The notes under the pieces: model-generated
What the model was told of the DNA's origin: nothing
The model's input: only the letters and a program-made list of their open reading frames with translations
Databases searched by the model: none
Made by a program: the position numbers and the translations under genes
Assembly (NCBI GenBank): GCA_028823855.1
Contig: JAPPFL010000055.1
Span: forward strand, 62,001-126,000
Length of the DNA: 64,000 nt
Reading direction: 5' to 3'
Source of the DNA: Albidovulum sp.
GTDB taxonomy: Bacteria > Pseudomonadota > Alphaproteobacteria > Rhodobacterales > Rhodobacteraceae
Shown: positions 27,543-36,169 of the stretch, one piece after another
Layout: each line of letters begins with the position of its first letter
Position numbering within the stretch: the stretch's first letter is position 1

Positions 27543-28225
27543 GATCGGCAGAAGCCTTTGTCCTGGCGCGAGGTTATCCGGTCAGAATCCGGGCGCCTGG
27601 CCAAAACGCAAATCGCGTTTACCGCGGCTGCGGCCATTGCGGACCCGCCAAGGCGGCCCGGTAAAGTCAAGAAGGGCATTCCTCGCGGATTGCCGACCAA
27701 TTCCGCTTTGCTCTCCGCTGCGCCTACGAATCCTACCGGCAATGCCACGACAAGAGCGGGACGCGAAATGCCCGAATCGACCAGTTCCAGCAGGCGAAAC
27801 AGCGCGGTCGGCGCGTTTCCGATCGCCACCACAGCCCCCGCGAGTTCCGATTGGATAAGTTCAAATGCCGCCGCCGAGCGCGTTTCGCCCGATTTCGAGG
27901 CGAGTTCCGCCGCATTCGGCGCGTCGATTGCGGCGAAAACGCGATTGTTGGCCGGCAGCAGGTCGCGCCTGATCCCGCTCGCAACCATTCGGCTGTCGCA
28001 TACGACCGCGGCTCCGGCTTCCAGCGCCGATCGTCCCGCATTCGCGCAATCCCGCGAAAAAATCAGCGATCGCCCCGCTTCCGCCATTCCGCACGCATGA
28101 ATAATCCGAGCGGCGATTTCGGCTTCCTCGCGAGGCAAGCCGTCAAGATCGGCTTCTTTACGGACGATGTCGAAGCTTTTCCGGTAGATAGCTTCCGGAT
28201 TGCGTTCGTAATTCAAGATCGGCAC
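27539..28225 (-). CDS. cobH: Precorrin-8X methylmutase CobH/CbiC
   Basis: A 228-residue enzyme moving a methyl group from C11 to C12 to give (hydrogeno)cobyrinic acid. Motifs are YRKSFDIVRKEADLDGLP, ARIIHACGMAE (with the catalytic histidine), VVCDSRMVASGI, AIGNAPTALFRLLEL and LVVALPVGFVGAAESK. The start is the GTG at 28225, giving the usual opening (M-PILNYERNPEAIYRKS). It overlaps the cbiX gene by 13 bases. A longer in-frame extension to 28549 is only cbiX read in another frame. Confidence 0.93.
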   Translation of the reverse strand: MPILNYERNPEAIYRKSFDIVRKEADLDGLPREEAEIAARIIHACGMAEAGRSLIFSRDCANAGRSALEAGAAVVCDSRMVASGIRRDLLPANNRVFAAIDAPNAAELASKSGETRSAAAFELIQSELAGAVVAIGNAPTALFRLLELVDSGISRPALVVALPVGFVGAAESKAELVGNPRGMPFLTLPGRLGGSAMAAAAVNAICVLARRPDSDRITSRQDKGFCRS

Positions 28226-29334
28226 TTTGCGAGATTTCTGACGCTTTCCGGACCGAGCGGGTGGTCCGCGTGCGGATATGGCGGATGATGATGACCGTGA
28301 GAGTGTCCGTGATGGTGGTCGTGCTTTGCCGGATGGGCATGAGAATGCGATTCGCCCGTCGCGCCGGTCCCATCTGAATCGCCGTAATCCAAACGACATG
28401 CGCCGGTGCAGAAGCTTTCGCAAAGGTCGCATTCTTCGATATTGGATCCGGGAGCGGAAGCGCCTTGGCCCTCCACATGGTGGTGGTGGCTGCTTTGCGG
28501 CATTCCCACTTCCGATTCGAAGCCGAGCACCCGAGTACGGTACTTGCAAAGCGAGCAGTTCATGTGGTTGCGACCCTCCAGTATTTCAGCCGCCCTGTCG
28601 GCGAATGCGGCGAAAACGCCGGGATGGTCGTTCAGGTAACCGGCTTTGACGAACTGGATCGACTTGTTGCTTTCCGCCGACAAGTCCGTAAATCCATAGA
28701 TTCTGTCGACAAGTACGCCGCTGAACAAAAAATACGGGAATACAATGACTCTGCGGAAAGGAAGCAGGGAGACGTTATCGAGGCAAGGCTTGACCAGCGG
28801 GAAAGTGATGCCCGAATAGGCTGTTTCGCACCAGCCAAAGCCCATCCCTTCCCACAGCATTCGCGCGACTTTCGCGACATTGCTGTTTGCATCCGGGTCC
28901 GAGGAGCCTCGGCCTACGACGACGAGGCATGTTTCCGCGCGAGAAACTGCTACTTGGTCGTCGGCTTCCGCTTCGGCGTTCGCAATCCTTTCCGCCGCCG
29001 CCGCAATCAAATTGGCGTCAAGCCCCAATTCCCGCCCGTATTCAATATCCAGGCCGTGCTGCGCAGCATAGTTGTTAAGAACCGAAGGGATGTCGTTTTT
29101 CGCATGCATCGCAGCGAATAGTAGTCCGGGGACTGCGAGAATCTTTTCGCACCCCGCCGTCCTCAGCTTGTCAAGTCCATCACGAATTACGGGGTTCGCA
29201 AACTCCAGGAATCCGTGCTCCACGGGCCAGTTCGGCAAATGTTCGGGCAGTCGAGACGCGACGTGCGTAAATTCGCGTACTGCGGCCTCGGACCTTGATC
29301 CGTGCCCGCAAAGCATTACTCCGATCTTTGCCAC
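28213..29334 (-). CDS. cbiX: Sirohydrochlorin cobaltochelatase CbiX (long form, cysteine-rich and His-rich C-terminus)
   Basis: A 373-residue long-form CbiX that inserts cobalt early into sirohydrochlorin/precorrin-2. The two chelatase half-domains are at about residues 1-125 (MLCGHGSRS at 7-15; His77 in LLFAAMHAKNDIP) and 133-255 (VVVGRGSSDPDAN, ETAYSGITFP). The C-terminal part has M-N-C260-S-L-C263, the MxCxxC motif of CbiX-L iron-sulfur proteins. A second cluster, Cys302/305/309/313 (CDLCESFCTGAC), and a tail with over 15 histidines (about 330-358) follow. The start is GTG 29334 behind AAAGGAG. It is the first gene of the minus-strand corrin run cbiX-cobH-cobL-cobI-cbiG/cobJ-cobM. Confidence 0.93.
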   Translation of the reverse strand: MAKIGVMLCGHGSRSEAAVREFTHVASRLPEHLPNWPVEHGFLEFANPVIRDGLDKLRTAGCEKILAVPGLLFAAMHAKNDIPSVLNNYAAQHGLDIEYGRELGLDANLIAAAAERIANAEAEADDQVAVSRAETCLVVVGRGSSDPDANSNVAKVARMLWEGMGFGWCETAYSGITFPLVKPCLDNVSLLPFRRVIVFPYFLFSGVLVDRIYGFTDLSAESNKSIQFVKAGYLNDHPGVFAAFADRAAEILEGRNHMNCSLCKYRTRVLGFESEVGMPQSSHHHHVEGQGASAPGSNIEECDLCESFCTGACRLDYGDSDGTGATGESHSHAHPAKHDHHHGHSHGHHHPPYPHADHPLGPESVRNLAKCRS

Positions 29335-29512
29335 AATGAATCTCCTTTAGCATGCCCGTCGCGATTCGCTTTAATGGAACGAGCGGGCTCATGGCGCGCC
29401 AAGCAGTGCAGTAGCAAAATTCGCCGGGTATTGCTCGATTTTTTCGACCGATCGGACGCGATTCCGCCGAGAGCAGCCGTAAGGCTCGACCAGATTTGCC
29501 TGCTTCCCGGTT

Positions 29513-31168
29513 CTAGCGGGATAGCCGCCTGTGTTTCAAGCGCCTGGGTTCGATAGAGGCTGGACCGAGACGACGGACCTTGTCCTTCAAATACGATTCA
29601 AAGTTGCCTTCGAACCATTCGACGCGAGCATCTCCTTCGAAAGCGAGAATGTGCGTGCAGACTCGATCCAGAAAGAAACGGTCGTGCGAAATTACCGCGG
29701 CGCATCCTGCGAAATCTTCCAGCGCGGCTTCCAATGCGCGCAAGGTTTCCACATCCAGATCGTTTGTCGGCTCGTCGAGCAGAAGCAGATTGCCGCCGGA
29801 CTTGAGTAGCTTTGCGAGGTGGATGCGGTTACGCTCTCCGCCCGATAGCAACCCGACTCTCTTTTGCTGGTCGCTTCCTCGGAAATTGAAAGCGGAGCAG
29901 TAGGCCCGCGAATTCATTTCCGCGTCGCCGAGCGGGACAATGTCCAAGCCGTCCGAGACCTCCTCCCAGACAGTGTTGTCGGATTTCAGGTTTTCACGAC
30001 TCTGGTCGACGTAGGATACTACGACGGAGTCTCCAAGCGAAATAGTTCCCGAATCGGGCGGCTCCTGTCCCGCGATCATTCGAAACAAAGTCGTTTTGCC
30101 CGCGCCGTTGGGGCCGATCACGCCGACGATCGCGCCTGCCGGCAGTGCGAATTCCAGATTTTCGATCAGCAGCTTGTCGCCAAGTGATTTTTCCAGCCCC
30201 GAGACATTTACGACTGCGCTGCCAAGTCGGGGTCCGTTCGGAATTACGATTTGGGCGTGGCGGATTTTTTCCCGTTCCGATTGTCCCGCCAGCTCATTGT
30301 AGGCATTGATTCGAGCTTTTTGCTTGGCTTGCCTGGCTCTCGCTCCCGCCCTGATCCATTTGAGTTCGCTGGCGAGCGTGCGATTTCTCGCCGAATCCTC
30401 TCTCGTCTCCTGCGCCAGCCTTTCCGCTTTCTGCTCGAGCCAACTAGAATAGTTCCCCTTGTAGGGGATGCCGCGACCCCGGTCGATTTCTAGAATCCAG
30501 CCGGTGATTTCATCCAAAAAGTACCTGTCGTGAGTCACGATTAGGCAGGTTCCCCTGTATTCGATCAAATGCTTTTGGAGCCACGCGACCGTTTCGGCAT
30601 CGAGATGGTTGGTAGGCTCGTCGAGAAGAAGCATTTCGGGCTGTTCGAGCAAGAGGCGGCAAAGAGCGACGCGACGGCGCTCGCCGCCGGACAGCGTCGC
30701 AACATCCGCGGAATCATCGGGACAGCGCAGAGCGTCCTTGGCTTGATCGATCTGAGAATCGAGATCCCATAGATTGGCGGCGTCGATTCTGTCCTGAAGC
30801 TCCGCCATTTCTTCGGCGGTTTCGTCCGAGTAGTCCATTGCCAGCTGGTTGAAGCGATCCAGCAACTCTCTCTTCGCGGAGACTCCGAGCATCACGTTGC
30901 CACGAACATCGAGATTCTCGTCCAGTACAGGCTCTTGAGCAAGGTAGCCGACCTTGATTCCATTCGCCGCCCAAATTTCGCCTTCGTACTCCGTGTCCAA
31001 TCCCGCCATTATTCTCATGAGAGTCGATTTGCCGGATCCGTTGACTCCGACAACGCCGATCTTTGCGTCGGGAAGAAAGGACAGGTTGATATTCTCGAAG
31101 CATTTGCGTCCGCCCGGATATGATTTCGAAAGCCGGGACAAGTGGAATACGTAGTCGTTTCGAGCCAA
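29513..31168 (-). CDS. ettA: Energy-dependent translational throttle protein EttA (ABC-F)
   Basis: A 551-residue ABC-F ATPase without membrane segments. In characterised EttA the protein binds the ribosomal E site and gates the first elongation steps according to the ATP/ADP ratio. Two nucleotide-binding domains are visible: GVNGSGKST at 41-49 with signature TLSGGERRRVALCRLL, and later GPNGAGKTTLFRMI with LLSGGERNRIHLAKLL. Between and within them lie the arm (around the LLDRFNQLAMDY segment) and the basic linker of the family. The C-terminus (LGPASIEPRRLKHRRLSR) is typical. TTG 31168 is chosen: it gives the standard N-terminus and follows GGAG by eight bases. A longer frame to 31315 is probably untranslated. 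It stands alone, 178 bases from cbiX. Confidence 0.94.
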   Translation of the reverse strand: MARNDYVFHLSRLSKSYPGGRKCFENINLSFLPDAKIGVVGVNGSGKSTLMRIMAGLDTEYEGEIWAANGIKVGYLAQEPVLDENLDVRGNVMLGVSAKRELLDRFNQLAMDYSDETAEEMAELQDRIDAANLWDLDSQIDQAKDALRCPDDSADVATLSGGERRRVALCRLLLEQPEMLLLDEPTNHLDAETVAWLQKHLIEYRGTCLIVTHDRYFLDEITGWILEIDRGRGIPYKGNYSSWLEQKAERLAQETREDSARNRTLASELKWIRAGARARQAKQKARINAYNELAGQSEREKIRHAQIVIPNGPRLGSAVVNVSGLEKSLGDKLLIENLEFALPAGAIVGVIGPNGAGKTTLFRMIAGQEPPDSGTISLGDSVVVSYVDQSRENLKSDNTVWEEVSDGLDIVPLGDAEMNSRAYCSAFNFRGSDQQKRVGLLSGGERNRIHLAKLLKSGGNLLLLDEPTNDLDVETLRALEAALEDFAGCAAVISHDRFFLDRVCTHILAFEGDARVEWFEGNFESYLKDKVRRLGPASIEPRRLKHRRLSR

Positions 31169-31724
31169 TTGAACTGCTCCGGTGCTGAATCTTTGGCGCC
31201 AACCCCTAGCTAAATTCCTGCGTCCGGGCAATAAAAGCGAGAGCATTTGCGGGCGCTGCTGTCGCGCGTGAAAGCTAGCCGCATCGGAAGATTCCATCTG
31301 AGAAGCATTTTGCATCGGCGCTTCTTTACGGGGCAGTCCCGCCTACGGACGATGGAACGCTTCACTGGAGTCCGATGTTCGATGCTATCGAAAAGAAGAA
31401 TTCGGAAAGAAATCGGCCGAGCAATCAGTTATTGGATCCGATGCGACGCAAATGCGCGAGGTTGCCAAAAGAGGCCTGCCATGGTCTTTTGAATTTGCTG
31501 ACAAAATTTGGTGAGCAAATCGGAAGGTTGCCAAAATTAAACGAAATTCAATCTCGATTGAAGTTGGCGACTTTGGGTTTTGCAATTTTTCCCTCGATTC
31601 CCGCGGTGCAAACTCGCGATTGCGCGCGCTGCAAAGGCCCTTTGCATCCTCTTGGGCAACGCGAATACGGGCTGGTCAGGAAGCTTGAAAATTGCCGGCA
31701 TCCACAAGAAAGGACGAAATCGAA
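31169..31724. other. Intergenic region, nothing recognised
   Basis: About 550 bases between divergent ettA and the secreted lectin-like gene. No coding frame with recognisable content. Promoters for both genes must lie here, but no clear pair of -35/-10 boxes stands out. Confidence 0.4.
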
Positions 31725-32249
31725 ATGAAGATCATCAAACCGGGGATTGCAGCCGTATTTGCGTTCGCTTTGGCGCAGATGGCTCTGGCTGAAGAGGCGA
31801 ATGTTCTAACCCCTTCGCCGGTAATTCATCTCCTTGACAACCTCGACGAAGCCGACGGGCTCGGTTGGTGTATCGACACTCTCGGTCGCGGCTACGCCGA
31901 ATACCTTCACGCTCACTCGTGCAAACCGCAGGGAGGCGATGTTCAGTTCGCCTTCGAGGCAGAAAATGGAAGCATCCGCTCCGTCGCTTTCCGAGATAAA
32001 TGCGTTGTCGACCTTCCATTTGGCTCTCCTACCGTTTTCGGCCTCGCCGATTGCGATCCATACCTCCCGGAACAAATCTTCGTCTATGAGCCGGGAACGC
32101 TTTCGCTGCACGATTCGCAGAATCCCGCGCGCTGCATCGCAGTGGGCGAGGTCAGCAGGTCCGCTGGCCCCTACATGTCTCGCGATCTAGTCTGGGCGGA
32201 CTGCGATTTAACAGACCCGAAGTTGCGCAGCTGGATAATTCGGAATTGA
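31725..32249 (+). CDS. Secreted protein with ricin-type beta-trefoil-like (carbohydrate-binding) repeat pattern
   Basis: A 174-residue exported protein. Residues 1-22 form a signal peptide ending ALA-EEA. The mature part has paired cysteines and a repeat rhythm like RICIN/beta-trefoil lectin domains: LGWCIDTLG...HAHSCKPQ-GGDVQFAFE, then KCVVDL...LADCDP...QIFVYEPGTLSLHD, then RCIAVGE...WADCDL...RSWIIRN. Three such repeats make one trefoil. Such domains bind sugars on other cells or polymers. No catalytic domain is attached. The ATG at 31725 is preferred to one 11 residues earlier because it starts the signal peptide. The fold is inferred from the pattern. Confidence 0.6.
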   Translation: MKIIKPGIAAVFAFALAQMALAEEANVLTPSPVIHLLDNLDEADGLGWCIDTLGRGYAEYLHAHSCKPQGGDVQFAFEAENGSIRSVAFRDKCVVDLPFGSPTVFGLADCDPYLPEQIFVYEPGTLSLHDSQNPARCIAVGEVSRSAGPYMSRDLVWADCDLTDPKLRSWIIRN

Positions 32250-32806
32250 AATCCCGCCAAGTCGCGTGGTCCCTGAACTGTGACCTTCTGATCGCGACGG
32301 AAAGTCTCGGCAACCTAGGCGGAGCAAACGCGCATCGGAATCCGCGCCCAAGCGACGAAGTCGGTCAACGCGGTGCGCCGTCCCTAGGAGTTGTTTTCGT
32401 CGCGGAACGCGAGCTTCCGCCTAGCGGATGGCAAGAACGGCGTCAGCTGGCTTGAAGTTCCGGGCAAGCGAAGGAGTTAGAGGCCCGGCCCGAGACTTGG
32501 GAGGTATCCGTCCGCGATCGCAATTCCGAATTCCGGAAGCCACCGAACCAAATTCGAAACGGCGAGCATCGCCGTGGGAGCCGACGAGCTATTCCGCGCT
32601 GCCCCGCAATGATCTCTGCCGGAGGACCGAACGGTTTTTCCAAGCGTCGAAAGCCGCCGCGCGCGTTGAGGACCAAAGGCTCGACTTGGCCGAGACATAT
32701 GCGCAGGTACCTTGCCGTCGATACTATCTCCGCCCACAGCGTCTGGGATCAGGCATGGATGGCGAACCTGGCAGAATGCACCTGCGACACGCATGTCCAG
32801 CTGAAA
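32250..32806. other. Eroded region left of the insertion sequence
   Basis: No secure gene. Removing the insertion sequence would join a plus-strand frame ending ...THVQLKQFN to a right-hand continuation DLRALSASGKVKVLRPA followed by a stop near 34629. The element may therefore have interrupted an older gene. I cannot identify that gene, and the upstream part looks frameshifted. Confidence 0.35.
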
Positions 32807-32815
32807 CAATTCAAT
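32807..32815. repeat. Left target-site duplication of the ISKra4-type element (CAATTCAAT)
   Basis: The 9-bp word CAATTCAAT stands immediately outside the left inverted repeat and again immediately outside the right one (34568-34576), in direct orientation. This is the expected footprint of one insertion event. Confidence 0.85.
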
Positions 32816-32843
32816 GGGTGCACGCCAGATTTTTTGGTCAGGC
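32816..32843. repeat. Left terminal inverted repeat of the ISKra4-type element
   Basis: Pairs with 34540-34567. Seventeen identical leading bases (GGGTGCACGCCAGATTT), then T/C-TTGGT and a short variable end. Confidence 0.85.
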
Positions 32844-34377
32844 TGTAGCGATCCGCTGGGCCTTCCATAGGGCGAATTCTTCCCACCGCAAGTTCTTCCA
32901 GCAGGTTTTCAGTGCCAGCAGCGCGTTCGCGCCCCGCATCGACCATTTGCATCCCGACCTCTTGAAGCGTGTGGCGACCATCTGCTTGCAGCAGCTCTCG
33001 ATTTGTCCGCTCCCAATCTGCATGCCGCGCACCCGGCATTGGTCGTAGCGCATTCGCTCCTTGTTCGCCTCGAAGTAGTCGATGCACTTGGCCACGTCCT
33101 TGTTCCGGTCACGATGCGGACGCAGGTCCGCGATGACGCGAGCGACGTTCCCGTCCAGCAGCCGGGCTTTGACATCCGCCAGGGGGGGGGACGTGCCATG
33201 TGCGCGTCATCGCACCTGACCAGCGCCTTGAGGGCCGCAGAGGCGTATTCCAGCGCGTGCCACACGTCCAGAATGTACGTCTTCCTCATGCCGGCGAGAA
33301 GCTCGTCGGCCACGTTGGTGATCCAGGCGCCGCCGTCGGAGATGAGAACCACCTCCCTGGCCTTGTAGACGCCGTCCCGGCAAAGCTGGCGGTCGAGCCG
33401 GCCGGCGAACTCCGATGCCCGGCTGACGCCGCCGACCGCCCGAAAACGCCGACTGGAACGACATCGTCAACCCCGCCCGGGCGGGACGGCGCTCCCGTCA
33501 AGCGCCGGCCTGATCCCCCGAACCGACGACGAAAAGCCCGGACGCGCCTTGAACGGCGGCTTGAAAAGGTCCGATTCGGCCCCGACGACGCGCTTTTACC
33601 GCCGGAATCCCGCGCTTTCAAACCGCCAACGACATCGACGTAGACCCGTTCCGCGCCGGGCTTCCGCTCCTCGACGATCTCCCGCTCGAACCGCTGCGCT
33701 TCCTCGCCGAGTTCCCGGTTCCATCGCCGCAGCGTCGTCGCCGGAACCTTCACGCCAGCCAGGTTGCGCAGCTTGCGGGACGCCTCCTCGAAGCTGTCGG
33801 AAACGACCGCGTCGGCCACGATGCTCGCCGCGCCCGGCGTGGTCGTCTGCCCCTCCAGGCCGAGCGCGCGGTCCTGGGGAAAGAAGCCGGAACCGCAGCC
33901 CCGGCAGCGGCAGTACGTCCGCTCGACCTCGACGGGTCCCAGTCGCGAGGCAAAGGACTTGCCGAACTTCTGGTGCCGCTCCATCGGCTTGCCGCATTGC
34001 GGGCAGTCGGGCGTCGGAAGCTCCGCGTCGACCCGCTCGAGCAGCGACTTGTACATCGCCGCGCCGCTGGAGTGCGTCACGTCCCGGATCGCGATCTCGA
34101 TGCCGTCGAGGTCCGCGACCTCCTTGCCGTCCAGCTCGCTTTCCAGCTTCGGGACCAGGGCCGCGACCTCCGAAAGCGCCGCCGCCTCGAACGCGGCCAT
34201 GGAGGGCGCCGCCTGCCCGGCGGACGGAACCTCGCCGCCCTCAAGCCAGTACTCCGTTGCAACACCGTCACTCTCGCAGACGATCCTATGCTTCCCGGAA
34301 CCCTTCCCGGCCAGTTCCTTCAGGGACGCCACCACATCGGGATCATGAGGCCCCGGCTCATTGTCACTGCCGCACAT
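32838..34377 (-). pseudogene. ISKra4-family transposase, frameshifted
   Basis: Intact to about 33610 from the ATG at 34377 (behind GGAGA). This part holds two zinc-finger-like CxxC pairs (CPQCGKPMERH, CRCRGCGSGFFPQDRALGLEG) and EEASRKLRNLAGVKVP. The expected DGTG-type catalytic region that should follow VYVDV is not found in frame. A second frame covers VVLISDGGAWITNVADELL and LDVWHALEYASAALKAL. A third covers KERMRYDQCRVRGMQIGSGQIES to WKNLRWEEFALW. The second-to-third shift occurs at a run of nine G (33182-33190 on the plus strand); seven or ten would restore the frame. At least two shifts separate the pieces. Confidence 0.85.
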
Positions 34378-34539
34378 AAGTCGATTCTCCTGCTTTCATC
34401 TTCCCGGTCACGCGGCGCCGTCCGGTTGATCCGGTCATTGTCGGCCGCGTCGGCCTCGCGTGCGAAAGAGCACGGCAGCAGGAATGCTTCAACCCTCCAC
34501 GCGCCGCGAAGCCCGCGCAGGCATGCAGAACGGATTCAG

Positions 34540-34567
34540 GCCAAACCAAGAAATCTGGCGTGCACCC
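34540..34567. repeat. Right terminal inverted repeat of the ISKra4-type element
   Basis: Reverse complement begins GGGTGCACGCCAGATTT and matches the left end. Confidence 0.85.
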
Positions 34568-34576
34568 CAATTCAAT
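34568..34576. repeat. Right target-site duplication (CAATTCAAT)
   Basis: Exact direct copy of 32807-32815. Confidence 0.85.
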
Positions 34577-34828
34577 GATCTGCGCGCCCTTTCCGCGAGT
34601 GGCAAAGTCAAGGTCCTGCGGCCCGCCTGATTCCAATCTCGGGAGCCGACAATTCCGGAAAGCTTATTTGCAGGGTTCTAATCTGGTCGATGCCGGATAC
34701 TGGAACATTGAAAGGCCATGGCGTGATTTAGGGCAATGTCACCGAAAATCAAGCCATGCGCAATCGGGAGCGAATTTTAAAGGGAATCTACAACATCTAA
34801 ATCGAAAGTTCAATTCAATGGGTAGATA

Positions 34829-34847
34829 GGCGCCGGGTCGCGGCGCC
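34829..34847 (-). terminator. GC-rich hairpin downstream of the decayed dctP
   Basis: GGCGCCG (34829-34835) and CGGCGCC (34841-34847) form an exact 7-bp stem with a 5-base loop, nine bases past the stop codon of the dctP pseudogene. No U-run follows, so strength as a terminator is uncertain. Confidence 0.5.
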
Positions 34848-34855
34848 GTACCATT

Positions 34856-35867
34856 TTACCGGTTGATCGCATTGTAGATTTCTTCGGCATTTTCGATGCC
34901 GCGCGAGGCGTAGTCGGCAAAGATTGCCTTGAGCCCCTCCGCTACGGCCGCATCCATGCGCTCGCGCTCTTCTGCGGAAATCTCGATCAGCGCATAGTTC
35001 TTGCCCGCGGTCTCGCCCATCATCTTTAAAGATCTGGCATCGGCTCCGTCGAAGCTTTCCGCGAGTTTCATCGAGGCGGGTTCGCCCGACAGGTCGTCGA
35101 TTATCGCGCGATGCTCGGGGCTCGGCCCCTCGTAGCGCTCGAGATTCATAACGACGAATATCGCGGCGTGTTGTACAGGTACGTTGGTGACGAAATGCGT
35201 GGCTACGTCCCAGAAATTCCAGGGAGGCGTCATATTGTTATAGGTCGCGTTTGTGCCGTCGATTGTTCCGGTCGAGAGCCCGGTATACACTTCGGTCACG
35301 GGCATCTGTACCGGAACCGCGCCCAACGCCTCGACTATCGGCGTGGTCAGCGCGGCATATGGCACGATCTTTGCGCCTTTTAGCCCCTCCATGGTCGAAA
35401 CGTCCCGCGTCGCTGCAATACCGATTCCCGCGGCGGTCGTCAGGCCGATCATCTTTACTTCGGCGAATTCGTCCGCGAGATGCTCGTCGAAGACGGCCAA
35501 CAGGCGTTCGGTGGCGTCCTGCGAGCTTTCCGCCTTGCCTGGCGGAAGGGCGAGCATGGCTTTCGGGAAGATCGCCGGCGTGTAGGCGGCGACACCGAAG
35601 GCGATGTCGGCGACGCCTTCGACCGCGCGCTTGAACTGCTGGACCGGTCCCGCGCGAAGCTGGCCGGCGGGGAATAGCTTCATAGTCAAGGTTCCGCCGG
35701 ACCGTAATTCAAGCTCCTCGCCGAACCACTTGAACATAATCGTGTTGCTGTGGTGCTGGGGAGGGCACGAAGGTAGCGACTGTCAGCTCTTCGCTGGTTG
35801 CAGTTTGCGCCGACAATCCAAGCGCGGATGTCAGCGCCAGGACTAGTCTGAACCGTGTGATTGCCAT
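34856..35867 (-). pseudogene. TRAP transporter solute-binding protein DctP, frameshifted copy
   Basis: The start at 35867 has a strong ribosome site (AGGAGG). It encodes a signal peptide ending SAQTATSEELTVATFVP, then the frame is lost in a C-rich spot at about 35757-35768. Relative to the intact paralogue at 44970-45977 there are two extra bases (or one missing). From there a second frame runs uninterrupted to 34856 and matches the paralogue block by block (MFKWF-EE-E-RSGGTLTMKL, VQQFKRAVEGV-DIAFGV, MPVTE-YTGLSTGTID, TPPWNFWDVA). Apart from this one shift the protein is whole, so inactivation is recent, or the shift is a sequencing error. No DctQ/DctM genes accompany it. Confidence 0.85.
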
Positions 35868-35905
35868 TTTGTCCTCCTTTGGCTGGCTCAATCGGCCGAT
35901 GCGGC

Positions 35906-35919
35906 TCGGGGATCCCAAT
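35906..35919. promoter_or_regulatory. GGGATCCC palindrome, box 1 of the decayed dctP/gntR region
   Basis: CGGGGATCCCAATG, with core GGATCC at 35910-35915. It lies 40 bases upstream of the dctP pseudogene start. Its centre is 73 bp from the next box, exactly the distance between the first two boxes of the intact dctP/gntR region. Confidence 0.55.
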
Positions 35920-35978
35920 GGATCGCGCGACCGCGCGAACCAACCATTCCACATCAGAATTTGGTCAAAAAATCCCGT

Positions 35979-35992
35979 TACAGGATCCAAAA
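35979..35992. promoter_or_regulatory. GGATCC palindrome, box 2 of the decayed dctP/gntR region
   Basis: TACAGGATCCAAAA, with core at 35983-35988. One half of the symmetric element is degenerate. Spacing to box 3 is about 63 bp, as in the intact region. Confidence 0.5.
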
Positions 35993-36042
35993 TTAAGCAG
36001 AATCTTCAAAGTTAAGGCCGCGTCTCCGGCAATTTCTCGACT

Positions 36043-36056
36043 CTGGGATTCCAAAT
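36043..36056. promoter_or_regulatory. Mutated palindrome, box 3 of the decayed dctP/gntR region
   Basis: CTGGGATTCCAAAT: the same element with one extra T in the centre, which breaks the symmetry. Position matches box 3 of the intact region. Confidence 0.45.
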
Positions 36057-36169
36057 CATGCGAGTCGGGTATGTTTTTCATTGGCGAGGAACACGCAGAG
36101 CGAATTTAAACCGCCAGCACTCTCAGTGCTTTCGGCGAAAGCGATGGCCCCTACGGGATCGGCGACGCG

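Larger units (their letters stand above)
32816..34567 (-). mobile_element. ISKra4-family insertion sequence, complete ends but broken transposase
   Basis: A 1752-bp element bounded by near-perfect inverted repeats of 28 bp. The left end 32816-32843 begins GGGTGCACGCCAGATTT. The right end (34540-34567, read inward on the minus strand) begins with the same 17 bases and differs only at a few later positions. It is flanked by 9-bp direct repeats. The single transposase gene on the minus strand is interrupted by frameshifts, so the copy cannot move by itself unless frameshifting or a helper acts. Well matched ends and flanks suggest a fairly recent insertion. Confidence 0.85.

Noticed and set aside
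27219-28100. 293-residue plus-strand open frame
   Set aside because: Lies opposite cobL and cobH, which have clear family motifs; composition is that of a shadow.
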